Origin: Bacteroidaceae bacterium
Lineage (GTDB): Bacteria > Bacteroidota > Bacteroidia > Bacteroidales > Bacteroidaceae
NCBI GenBank assembly: GCA_017481875.1
Contig: JAFUOP010000010.1
Location: 21,270-85,269 of the forward strand
Length of the DNA stretch: 64,000 nucleotides
Direction of reading: 5' to 3'
Below, one piece after another: positions 34,737 to 42,873 of this stretch. The first letter of the stretch is position 1, and each line of letters starts with the position of its first letter. The notes beneath the pieces were generated by a model. That model made no database searches. It worked only from the letters and a program-made list of their open reading frames with translations, and was not told the origin of the DNA. A program made the position numbers and the translations under genes.

Positions 34737-36074
34737 TTACCATTCCCAATCATAACGTTCAATATCCTCCTCAACGAGTATATCTCCCGTTTGCACCTCA
34801 ATGAATTCAAGGTCGGTTATTGCACGTACTGCATGCAGTTGTCCTTTCTTGATGTGTACGACGCTACCACGCGCAACCTCAGTGATTTTACCGTCTATAA
34901 CCAACAATCCGCGACCATTTACAAAAGTCCACACCTCGTCGCGATGGCGGTGTATTTGGTAACTTATATTGCAACCGGCATTTAATTTAAGCTCTTTTGT
35001 CAAAGTTCTGAATCCGTCGCTGTACTGTGTTGTATTTATCACTTTATATGTTCCCCAGCGACGTTCTTCGAACATTGGGCGGGTAGCAACTTTTTCTACA
35101 TATTGTTTTATGTTCTCCGATGCATTCTTGCTGCACACAAGCACACCCTCGTAACCGGCAACCACAACGGCGTTTGTAATCCCATCGCACACTATTGGCA
35201 GTTCCAACTCATTTATTATTGTAGTGTTGCCTACTCCTTCGCCAAGTATTATGTTACCAATGTGCTTGTCGGGCAGCTCTTCCGATAGAGCTTTCCAGCT
35301 TGCAATGTCTTTCCAAGCTCCGTCGTATTTGTAAAAAGCAACGGAATGACATTTCTCGGTAACCTCATTGTCGAAACTTACAGCCGGTAGCTTGCAGTAA
35401 TTCTGTTCTACCTGTTTAAAAGAATCGGCATCGATATATCGGTTTATTATATCTTCTAAGAACCCGATTTTAAATGCAAAGACACCGCCATTCCACAAAG
35501 CTCCATTATTTACAAGCTGTTCGGCTCTTTTTTTATTAGGTTTCTCTGTAAAACGCTTCACCATTTGTACTCCATCAACCTTGCTGTTTGCAGGTAAAAT
35601 GTAACCATATTTTGATTGTGAGTTTGTTGGAGTAATTCCTATTAGTGCGAGTTCTGCATAGTCCTCGGCTATTATTTCCACCAATTTATTTATAGAACTA
35701 AAATAGCTGTTATCGGCAAAAGTGTCGCAAGGAACAACAACAGCAATCTCTTCTCTACTACAATTTTCATTGAACAAGAGGTGTGCTGTTGCAAGAGCAA
35801 TAGCCGGGAATGTGCCTCGTCTTTCGGGCTCGGCAACAATTGTTACATCGTTGCCTATTTGTGTTGTTATAGAATCGCGTTGCGCCGCACTTGTTACAAT
35901 GGTGATATTGCCCGTCATCTCTGTCTCTTTTATTTGCCTAAAGACTCTTTGCAGCATAGACTCGGTGCTTCCGCCGGGCGATGGTAACAATCGCAAGAAT
36001 TGTTTCGATCGTGTACTGTTTGACAGTGGCCAAAGGCGTTGCCCGCTACCACCTGATAATAAAATTATTCTCAT
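34737..36074 (-). CDS. manC: Mannose-1-phosphate guanylyltransferase / mannose-6-phosphate isomerase (ManC/CpsB)
   Basis: The protein has 445 residues. The N-terminal nucleotidyltransferase begins MRIILLSGGSGQRLWPLS, with SKQF, VVPCDTFADNSYF in place of the usual PADH, FTEKPN and WNGGVFAF. The C-terminal cupin isomerase domain has RRWGTYKVI, SYQIHRHRDEVWTFVNG and RGSVVHIKKGQLHAVRA. It should make GDP-mannose for capsule, O-antigen or fucosylated glycans. Neighbouring genes on the same strand (Wzi, nucleotidyltransferase fold, kinase fusion) support surface-polysaccharide use. Confidence 0.93.
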   Translation of the reverse strand: MRIILLSGGSGQRLWPLSNSTRSKQFLRLLPSPGGSTESMLQRVFRQIKETEMTGNITIVTSAAQRDSITTQIGNDVTIVAEPERRGTFPAIALATAHLLFNENCSREEIAVVVPCDTFADNSYFSSINKLVEIIAEDYAELALIGITPTNSQSKYGYILPANSKVDGVQMVKRFTEKPNKKRAEQLVNNGALWNGGVFAFKIGFLEDIINRYIDADSFKQVEQNYCKLPAVSFDNEVTEKCHSVAFYKYDGAWKDIASWKALSEELPDKHIGNIILGEGVGNTTIINELELPIVCDGITNAVVVAGYEGVLVCSKNASENIKQYVEKVATRPMFEERRWGTYKVINTTQYSDGFRTLTKELKLNAGCNISYQIHRHRDEVWTFVNGRGLLVIDGKITEVARGSVVHIKKGQLHAVRAITDLEFIEVQTGDILVEEDIERYDWEW

Positions 36075-36099
36075 ATATATCTTTTATCTTCTTGTGATA

Positions 36100-36489
36100 T
36101 TAAAATTTTCTAAATGTGAGTTTTGCATATTTAGAGCGCAAAATCATACTTTTTCTATTTAAACGCACAACTTCATATCTCTCGTTGCTGTTATCGTATA
36201 TTCCAAAGGCGCGTAAATTTTCTTTATCGGTAATAGCTTGAATAAAAAGAGAGTCATCTACATGCTGAAAACGAAAATAATGTCTGTAAGATTGTGTCAT
36301 TCTAATCTCTATCAAATCTAGTTGAATACCCCAAAAACGGCTTTCCATGGCTACGTCTATTGGTGCTGCGGAGCCTGCCTCTTCTATTTCAATCAGCTTC
36401 CAAAAACCACCTAAATCGCCGTTGTCATCTTTCTTTTGGCAACAAATGAGGGTGCAGGTAACAAATATAAATATTATAATTTTCTTCAT
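36100..36489 (-). CDS. Small lipocalin-like lipoprotein, function unknown
   Basis: The 129-residue protein has a lipobox (TLICC near 13-17). The mature domain starts GGFWKLIEIE and contains alternating strands ending MILRSKYAKLTF, a pattern like the lipocalin-type small lipoproteins (DUF48xx families) of Bacteroidota. I do not recognise the family precisely. It lies between wzi (11-base gap) and manC (25-base gap) and is probably cotranscribed. Confidence 0.65.
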   Translation of the reverse strand: MKKIIIFIFVTCTLICCQKKDDNGDLGGFWKLIEIEEAGSAAPIDVAMESRFWGIQLDLIEIRMTQSYRHYFRFQHVDDSLFIQAITDKENLRAFGIYDNSNERYEVVRLNRKSMILRSKYAKLTFRKF

Positions 36490-36500
36490 ATTTCTTTTGT

Positions 36501-37967
36501 TTAGAAATTAATAATTCCACATTTACTTATTGTGAGCATTCCGCTGCAGCAGTTTCCAAGCAAGCCACCGTTGTCAAATGCGTAAGATGCTTTTACGCTC
36601 CAGCCTTTCAACTTGCCGGGTTTGTATGCAACCTCCACAAGCCCGGCTGTGTTTGTTTTAATATTGGTAAAAGGCTCGGGGTATGTGCCCCAATTGTTTG
36701 AATGAGTAAATAACAGCCTGTATGCCCATTCGTTTGTTGGCTCACCCTCAATTCCAATGTGAAAGGCTTCCACTCGGTTGTTGTAACAATGTAATATCCT
36801 GTTTTCATTGTATATGGGCGATGTTAAAAGGGGACTACCCACCACCATTCCATAGTTGAACCAGCCATTGTACCACCTATGATTGTAATTGTTGTCGCGA
36901 CAACTTATTTGGTCGGGGATTTTATCTGTGGAGTCGTGATAAATAGGTCCGCTTTGGTTCTTTAAATTAAAGTATTCAATGGCAATACCCTTTATCCAAC
37001 GAAGTTTCTTTAACTCAAGTTCAACGCCGACTAATTGTTCTGTCCACAAGCCATATTCCCAAAACATTTGTGAGTGGTCATCGAAAACGTGCTCATAATA
37101 TGTGCGTAACTTCCAATCCTCTTTGTCCCAATTTATTGCAGCGTGCCAGCTACCAAGATGATTGCCTGCAATGTTTGCTTGGTCCAAGCCTGAATATTCG
37201 CTATCGCCACTGCTTGGAATAAATGCTTTGAAATAGTCTTTCAATCGGGTAGGGTTCTTTTGATTGTTCCCTTCTTTATTCTCCCTATTGTATATAGCAC
37301 CGCCAAATTGTGCAACCATTTGCAGGCCCCATTCTAACGATAATGGGAATTTTTGTTCTTTACCTATTTTGAAGAAGATTGCTTTTGAATGATATCGCAC
37401 ACCAACGGTACGAGCTTTTCCTTTTGCTACCCAATTCTGCTGCCAATCACCATCGCTGAACCAGCCGTAGGCAACGTGTCCACGTATCTTGAACCACTCA
37501 TTGGTGCCGAAAAAATCATAATATTCGGGGACCTCTATGCGTATTTGCGGTATTGGACGTGCATTACCGCTTTCCACGAGTGCACCGGTCGAAAGTCTAT
37601 GGTTTTTCAACTCTCCCCAACGCTCCTTTTGTCCCATAGATAGGGTAAATATCTTCCAATTTAAATCGGCAAAGGCTTGTTGTATAAAGAGTTTAGATGT
37701 TAATCCCTCTGCTGCTACCACATCGGCACCCCAGGCAAGTGAAAAATCACTCTTTTTAAATTTATAATCTCCGCCCAGCCCTGCACGCATATATGCAAAA
37801 CCAGCATCATCGCCACTCAAGCCTTGCCTGTTAGAGAGATGCCAGGTAGGTGGAGTATCTTCTGTGGCATAGGTGCCTGTAGTTTCTACTCTGTATTTTA
37901 TGCTTTGTGCAAACAGGGTGAATGTTATAACTGAAAATAGTATAACTATAGCTGTTCTTTTTATCAT
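36501..37967 (-). CDS. Capsule assembly protein, Wzi family
   Basis: The 488-residue protein has a signal peptide (to about 20, LFA-Q). It is rich in amphipathic strands with aromatic belts (GWNxxx-like WKLRTYYEHVFDDHSQMFWE) and has the Wzi-family elements LSMGQKERWGELKN, STGALVESGNARPIPQIRI, FFKIGKEQKF and RIxHCYNNR. Wzi is an outer-membrane barrel lectin that holds capsular polysaccharide on the cell surface. Its start overlaps the stop of the preceding nucleotidyltransferase gene by 4 bases (ATGA), so they are translationally coupled. Confidence 0.88.
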   Translation of the reverse strand: MIKRTAIVILFSVITFTLFAQSIKYRVETTGTYATEDTPPTWHLSNRQGLSGDDAGFAYMRAGLGGDYKFKKSDFSLAWGADVVAAEGLTSKLFIQQAFADLNWKIFTLSMGQKERWGELKNHRLSTGALVESGNARPIPQIRIEVPEYYDFFGTNEWFKIRGHVAYGWFSDGDWQQNWVAKGKARTVGVRYHSKAIFFKIGKEQKFPLSLEWGLQMVAQFGGAIYNRENKEGNNQKNPTRLKDYFKAFIPSSGDSEYSGLDQANIAGNHLGSWHAAINWDKEDWKLRTYYEHVFDDHSQMFWEYGLWTEQLVGVELELKKLRWIKGIAIEYFNLKNQSGPIYHDSTDKIPDQISCRDNNYNHRWYNGWFNYGMVVGSPLLTSPIYNENRILHCYNNRVEAFHIGIEGEPTNEWAYRLLFTHSNNWGTYPEPFTNIKTNTAGLVEVAYKPGKLKGWSVKASYAFDNGGLLGNCCSGMLTISKCGIINF

Positions 37968-39064
37968 AATTTAGATATTAGTCTTTTTTTATAAAAATAG
38001 TGCCACGTTCTAAACAATGGCCCCCAAAGCGTTTCACTTGGGTAGCTGCCTATGAACAGAAAATGGTGTGCGCTTTTGCTTATTGCACGTTTTATCAAAG
38101 AATTGCTCATCTCGTTTTTATATCTTGAGCTATATTTCCCAAAATTCCCGGCCTCCAATATCTCTTCAAGCAAAAAAGCTCCTTCTTTCTCAAGAGGGGC
38201 GGTGAGTAGATATGCATCGTCAATGTTGAATACTCTTTTAAGAACATACATTGTGGCTCCTGTAAACCGCAACATCTTAAACTCTTTTAGTTGCTCCAAT
38301 GTGGCCTCTTTCTCTTCTTTTGTAAAGCCTTGTTTTAATACATAATAGTAGTCGAGCAATTGACGCAACCCGATACCTTCCTGAAAAAGATGCCTGTATA
38401 TATGCAATAATATATATATGCGATTAAATATATTTGTGGGAGCATTGATTCTTTCTCCATTGCTTAATGTTACCTTGTGAGTAAATTGAGCATTACTCTC
38501 TTTTTCGAAAAAGCGTTGCAACTTTTTATTTGTAAAATAGCTGTTCATCCAAGTTGGGGTGAAATGAACTTCTATATCAACGTTGTCTAGTTTTAAAAAA
38601 TCGACGTGATGATATACGGGGCGGCAGTTTGGAACAAATCTTTTCACGTAATCCAGTATTTTCTTGTTCCCGCCTTCGAGCCATATATCAATATCACCGG
38701 GAATGCGACGTGTAGGCTGCTCATATAATTGGGCAACTCCTTGCCCTTTTAGTATGCTGTTACGAAAACCCTCCTTTTCAAAGTTCTCACATACCTTTGC
38801 AGCCAATTTATCGAGTTTGTAGTTCTGCAGCTTTATTTGCGTGCAATAATTGTGCCAGTTCAGCAATAGCTGCTTGGGTGGCAATTGTGCTGCCACCAAT
38901 TTTTCAATACCTGAAAATGCAATACCTGTAAGTGCTTGTTTGTGCGAAAGCTCAAAAAGTTCTTGCCATTCACTTTCAGTGGGGGTGTAGTTGAATTTAT
39001 CACTTGTGCCTATGCCCAAGCGTATAAGTTCAAAAAACATCTCTGTTGTCGGTGATTTATGCAT
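37964..39064 (-). CDS. Nucleotidyltransferase-fold protein (NTP_transf_5 type)
   Basis: The protein is 366 residues from the ATG at 39064; an in-frame ATG 45 bases upstream lies inside a hairpin and is not preferred. It has SILKGQGVAQLYEQPTRRIPGDIDIWL near 103-130, with the GDIDIWL catalytic Asp pair of the nucleotidyltransferase superfamily, then DVDIEVHFTPTWMN. The C-terminal half is helical (HIYRHLFQEGIGLRQLLDYYYVL). Family members occur near polysaccharide genes and their substrate is not established. It is coupled to wzi downstream. Confidence 0.78.
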   Translation of the reverse strand: MHKSPTTEMFFELIRLGIGTSDKFNYTPTESEWQELFELSHKQALTGIAFSGIEKLVAAQLPPKQLLLNWHNYCTQIKLQNYKLDKLAAKVCENFEKEGFRNSILKGQGVAQLYEQPTRRIPGDIDIWLEGGNKKILDYVKRFVPNCRPVYHHVDFLKLDNVDIEVHFTPTWMNSYFTNKKLQRFFEKESNAQFTHKVTLSNGERINAPTNIFNRIYILLHIYRHLFQEGIGLRQLLDYYYVLKQGFTKEEKEATLEQLKEFKMLRFTGATMYVLKRVFNIDDAYLLTAPLEKEGAFLLEEILEAGNFGKYSSRYKNEMSNSLIKRAISKSAHHFLFIGSYPSETLWGPLFRTWHYFYKKRLISKL

Positions 39065-39081
39065 TATATTCCGATTAAATG

Positions 39082-39120
39082 ACAAAGGGTGTGTGTAAAA
39101 TGTTTCCACACACCCTTTGT
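39082..39120. terminator. Stem-loop between kinase-fusion and nucleotidyltransferase genes
   Basis: A 14-bp perfect stem ACAAAGGGTGTGTG and its complement has an 11-base loop. It lies 8 bases after the stop of the minus-strand fusion gene. The T-run is better on the + strand (GTTTTTTATT), where no gene needs it. On the minus strand it is a partial terminator or attenuator. Confidence 0.6.
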
Positions 39121-39127
39121 TTTTTAT

Positions 39128-40267
39128 TTACTTACGACGTATTCTTATCTGCAAAGCGTCTTTTATGGGTTTGTCATTTATTATAACAATGTAGCCACCG
39201 CCACCGGCACCGGTAATCTTTATGCCTTTAACATCGTTAATGTACTCATTAATGCTGTCCATAACATAATCGGGAGCCATATTTGGGAACATTGCTATTT
39301 GTGCACGGAAAGACTCTGTCGTAGCTTTTCCCCAAGCATCAATGTCTTTGTTGTTTACAGCCTGCCAACAATCATTGGCCGCTTTTGCAAGCCTTTCAGC
39401 ACCCTCTTTGTTTATGTTTGTGTCGGCTAACACATCATAGTCTCCTTTTCGTGGCGATAGGGGAATGAGCCATATACTCTTCTCTATGAAACTTAGTATA
39501 TCATCGTCTTTGACGCTTGTAATTTCACTTGGCCAATATTTCTCGTCTTTGTAGTTCAAACGGTTTAAGCCCGGCATAACAACACCTATAGCATCTTGAG
39601 AACCGCTGATATAAGGAGAACCGGGAGGGTTCTCAAAACAAAAGAGTTCTTTTGCAAGCACTTCACGGTCTCCTTTGGGAATATCTATGTGCCACATCTC
39701 AATAGCTGCTTTACGTGATGAAGTGCTCATTCCGCTACGATTGTTAAATTCGTAATCGGGTTCTATGTTTATTGTGAGCACAGGACCTTCGGCATATTTA
39801 TTTACATAGGGTTGGTCAAGCCACCCACCTGCAAGGTCTATGCGATAGGGTATTTTGCACTCTTGGCGCAATGCTGTTGTTGAACGTGCGGGGAGCCCGG
39901 CCTCAGGAATACGTGTGCTGACCATTAATTCTATGCCATTCTCCTCGCAGAATCGTTTCTTTTCAGGAGTATATCCGTCGGAATTAACAAAGAAAATATC
40001 GGGTTTCAGTGCTTTAACATCTTCGGCAAAATCCATAATGCCGCTTCCCGAGTTTACGAAAGCATCTTTCACATAGCGTATAGCTTTTACCATATAAAGA
40101 CGCTCTTCCTCTGTATTTATGGTTTTGCGGTTCTTTAAATCTTGAATAGTGCTGTCGGAACCTATTCCTACATATAAATCACCATATTGCGATGCTTCTT
40201 TGAAAAATGCGACATGCCCGGAGTGTAGCATATCATAGCAACCCGATACGAAAACTTTCTTGTTCAT
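39128..40267 (-). CDS. Nucleotidylyltransferase - GHMP kinase fusion protein
   Basis: The protein has 379 residues. Residues 1-140 form a cytidylyltransferase-like Rossmann domain: VFVSGCYDMLHSGHVAFF with HxGH at 15-18, then VGIGSDSTIQDLK. The rest resembles a compact GHMP kinase: motif 1 IPYRIDLAGGWLDQP near 160-174, a shortened phosphate loop around SGMSTSSRKAA, SGSQDAIG, and motif 3 GIKITGAGGGGYIVI near 353-367. Such kinases phosphorylate sugars at C1 (heptose, fucose), and HldE-type cytidylyltransferases then activate them. One polypeptide could therefore make a nucleotide sugar. The cluster with manC and wzi supports a surface glycan. The substrate is unknown. Confidence 0.78.
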   Translation of the reverse strand: MNKKVFVSGCYDMLHSGHVAFFKEASQYGDLYVGIGSDSTIQDLKNRKTINTEEERLYMVKAIRYVKDAFVNSGSGIMDFAEDVKALKPDIFFVNSDGYTPEKKRFCEENGIELMVSTRIPEAGLPARSTTALRQECKIPYRIDLAGGWLDQPYVNKYAEGPVLTINIEPDYEFNNRSGMSTSSRKAAIEMWHIDIPKGDREVLAKELFCFENPPGSPYISGSQDAIGVVMPGLNRLNYKDEKYWPSEITSVKDDDILSFIEKSIWLIPLSPRKGDYDVLADTNINKEGAERLAKAANDCWQAVNNKDIDAWGKATTESFRAQIAMFPNMAPDYVMDSINEYINDVKGIKITGAGGGGYIVIINDKPIKDALQIRIRRK

Positions 40268-40289
40268 ACGTCTTGTTTGTGTTGTTAAT

Positions 40290-40310
40290 AATTACGTAAT
40301 TGCAAAGATA
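40290..40310 (-). promoter_or_regulatory. Promoter of the kinase-fusion gene with overlapping palindrome
   Basis: On the minus strand a -7 box TATCTTTG (40303-40310) precedes a perfect palindrome AATTACGTAATT (40290-40301), which would span the transcription start, 23 bases before the ATG. The palindrome is a plausible operator. Confidence 0.5.
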
Positions 40311-40369
40311 ACAAAAGGTAGGTTAAGAAAAAACAACTTACTTGATTTTGTTGCAATTTACACCCAATT

Positions 40370-41989
40370 TTATTCAGAATCGCTTGGCGCATAGGGCAAT
40401 GAACTGCCGTTGTTTAGCACTTCTATTGCTTTTAAAACGGTTTCATCTTCAAGATTCACATATTTTATATGCTCCAACATTCCCAAAATTTGGTATATAA
40501 TATTGGAATTCAATGGCCTTGCGAGCATTAAACGAGATTGTCTCTCTTGGTCTGCCGGCAATTCAACCCCTTTTTCTGCAGCAAATTTTATAAACTCATC
40601 TATTGCCGAATTTGCAGCAGTGTAGGCGATTATTTCTTCATAGGTTTTCAGTTTGTTTAAATCGCTTCTGTGTTTCTTGCAATATTTAAATGTAAACACT
40701 GCTACAAAACGTTTACGCAAAACGTCCGACAGGTATGGTGTGTACTTTGTGGAGTCGCTCGGTACAAAAATATCGGGCATAATACCTCCTCCACCATAAA
40801 CAGTGCGTCCTATAGAGGTTTTGTACATCAATGAATCATTTAAATGTATGCTGTCTTGCGAAAAGAACTCTCCTCGCTCATAGCGTTTAACAATATCAAG
40901 TGCATACTCTTCATCATCTCCTTTTGTATAAGGCTTTTGTATGCACCGGCCCGATGGGGTGTAGTAGCGAGCGATAGTGAGGCGCACGGCGGAACCATCT
41001 TTAAATTCAAATGGTCGCTGAACAAGCCCTTTACCGAATGTCCTACGGCCTATAATTGTTCCACGGTCATTGTCTTGTATTGTACCCGCCAGAATTTCAC
41101 TGGCCGAAGCTGACGTCTCATCGGTTAGTACGACAAGGGGTATATCTTGCAGGTTACCCCTTCCATTTGCATAATCGGTGTTACGTGGAGAGTTCACACC
41201 TTCTGTATATACAATAACATCTCCTTTTCTTAGAAATTCGTTTGCCATTTGCAGGGCTACACCCATGTATCCGCCACCATTGCCTCGTAGGTCTATTATC
41301 AGTCCTTCGCAATTGTCTTGCAGTAATTTAGCTACAGCAATTATAAACTCGGTAAAAGTCTGCTCGGCAAAACGTTCCACTTGTATATAGCCCCATTTAC
41401 CATCTATTAGATATGCGGCCTCGATACTTTCCAGCGGTATGTCTCCACGTGTTATGTTGAAGTGCAATAACTCATCTTCGCCATAACGTTTTATACTGAG
41501 TTTTACATTGCTGCCTTTTGGCCCTTTCAGTTTTTTCATTGCATATTCTTCGGTGCATATATCACCTACTATAAGAGTGTCGTTCACTTTTACAATGCAA
41601 TCTCCGGCCATAAGACCTACCTCTTCCGATGGGCCCCCGCGAATAACGTCGCTCACATTTATGGTGTCCTCTTGTATTGTAAAGCGTATGCCTATTCCAC
41701 TGAAACTGCTGGCAAGGTCGGCATTCGTCGCTTCTAATTCCGATGCCGGTATATACGTGCTGTGGGGGTCCAATTCATTGAGAATCTTAGGCATGGTCTC
41801 TTCTATAATTTCTTCCATGCTCAAAGAATCTACATAGTTGTAGTGCACAAGCTGCATCAACTCATCGACCTTGTTGGCTCCGGCAGTTGTTATTAATATT
41901 GTTTGTTGCTTGTTAGACGCAATGTATAATCCCGCCAACACTCCTATAAGTGTGAAAAGTACAAGCAGGGTAGGTGTAAACTTTTTCAT
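40370..41989 (-). CDS. C-terminal processing peptidase, S41 family (CtpA-like)
   Basis: The 539-residue protein has an N-terminal signal/anchor helix (residues 5-25). A PDZ domain follows (FSGIGIRFTIQED; RGGPSEEVGLMAGDCIVKVND), then the S41 core with IDLRGNGGGYMG, the catalytic Ser295 in ETSASASEIL and Lys320 in GRRTFGKGLVQ. The glutamine of the triad-like set follows at GLVQ. These periplasmic proteases trim or degrade proteins from an exposed C-terminus. It is last in a four-gene minus-strand run (dcp, DUF4847-like, dCMP deaminase, this gene), 6 bases after the deaminase. Confidence 0.94.
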   Translation of the reverse strand: MKKFTPTLLVLFTLIGVLAGLYIASNKQQTILITTAGANKVDELMQLVHYNYVDSLSMEEIIEETMPKILNELDPHSTYIPASELEATNADLASSFSGIGIRFTIQEDTINVSDVIRGGPSEEVGLMAGDCIVKVNDTLIVGDICTEEYAMKKLKGPKGSNVKLSIKRYGEDELLHFNITRGDIPLESIEAAYLIDGKWGYIQVERFAEQTFTEFIIAVAKLLQDNCEGLIIDLRGNGGGYMGVALQMANEFLRKGDVIVYTEGVNSPRNTDYANGRGNLQDIPLVVLTDETSASASEILAGTIQDNDRGTIIGRRTFGKGLVQRPFEFKDGSAVRLTIARYYTPSGRCIQKPYTKGDDEEYALDIVKRYERGEFFSQDSIHLNDSLMYKTSIGRTVYGGGGIMPDIFVPSDSTKYTPYLSDVLRKRFVAVFTFKYCKKHRSDLNKLKTYEEIIAYTAANSAIDEFIKFAAEKGVELPADQERQSRLMLARPLNSNIIYQILGMLEHIKYVNLEDETVLKAIEVLNNGSSLPYAPSDSE

Positions 41990-41995
41990 AGAGTA

Positions 41996-42436
41996 TTATT
42001 CTTCCGCGTTTTCTTGTAAAAAAACAGTTTCAACACCGGCTCTTTTTAATAGGTCGAGCCCGTCGGTAACGCGATATTTTACACTGTAAACAACTCGTTT
42101 TATTCCTGCCTGAATAATGAGTTTTGAACACTCTATGCAGGGAGATGTTGTTACATACAGTGTGGCACCGTCGCTGCAATTGCCCGAGCGTGCAATCTTT
42201 GTTATGGCATTGGCCTCTGCGTGCAGTACATAAGGTTTTGTGAGGCCGCTTTCTTCGTCTTCGCATACATTTTCAAAGCCTGCGGGGGTGCCATTGTAAC
42301 CGTCGGATATTATCATTTTATCCTTCACTATAAGAGCTCCCACCTTGCGTCTTTGGCAATAAGAGTTTTCTGCCCAGATAGCAGCCATTCGCATATATCT
42401 CAAATCGAGTTCTCTCTGTTTCTTACTGTTTTCCAT
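41996..42436 (-). CDS. Deoxycytidylate (dCMP) deaminase
   Basis: The 146-residue protein carries the zinc-dependent deaminase motifs HAEANAI (His ligand and catalytic Glu) near 71-77 and TSPCIECSK (two Cys ligands) near 96-104. The N-terminal RYMRMAAIWAENSYCQRRKVGALIVKD and NGTPAGF are typical of ComE-type dCMP deaminases, which supply dUMP for thymidylate. It starts 5 bases after the DUF4847-like gene, inside the dcp run. Confidence 0.93.
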   Translation of the reverse strand: MENSKKQRELDLRYMRMAAIWAENSYCQRRKVGALIVKDKMIISDGYNGTPAGFENVCEDEESGLTKPYVLHAEANAITKIARSGNCSDGATLYVTTSPCIECSKLIIQAGIKRVVYSVKYRVTDGLDLLKRAGVETVFLQENAEE

Positions 42437-42441
42437 AGCTT

Positions 42442-42864
42442 TTATTTGTTATAAAATTGCATAAATGCATTTCCTTGTTGCACTATTATTTGCAGCCAAT
42501 TGGCATCGCCACTGTATAAAATTGCATTTTGCAGCATATTTCTCATTTTTTTTGCAATATTGTCGTTGTTTATATTCCCTTTTGTATTAATGTTACTGCA
42601 CGTAAATCTACGTGTGCCGCCATCGGCCTGCCAATTGCCGGTTATTGTGGCACTGCCTGGCGTGGTGAGTGTAAACGTTCCATTTTTGAATAGAATTGTG
42701 TATTCCACCTTCTCCGGAACTGTTTTTTCATTGCCCTCTTGAATGAATGACAGTGTCCAATTGCGGTCGATGAAGATTTCTTGCAAGTCGTCGTCGTTGT
42801 TGCAGGCAGTGAAAAACAATGCAGCTAGGAGAATATATAATATTCCGTTAATTGTTTTTTTCAT
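42442..42864 (-). CDS. DUF4847-like small lipoprotein
   Basis: The 140-residue protein has a lipobox FFTAC near residue 20, followed by NNDDDLQEIF. The mature part DRNWTLSFIQEG, FKNGTFTLTTPGSATITGNWQADG and MLQNAILYSGDANWLQI fits a lipocalin-like stress or binding fold. From memory this family sits beside dcp and dCMP deaminase in Bacteroides genomes, as it does here. The function is unknown. Confidence 0.7.
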   Translation of the reverse strand: MKKTINGILYILLAALFFTACNNDDDLQEIFIDRNWTLSFIQEGNEKTVPEKVEYTILFKNGTFTLTTPGSATITGNWQADGGTRRFTCSNINTKGNINNDNIAKKMRNMLQNAILYSGDANWLQIIVQQGNAFMQFYNK

Positions 42865-42873
42865 AGAGTTGCA

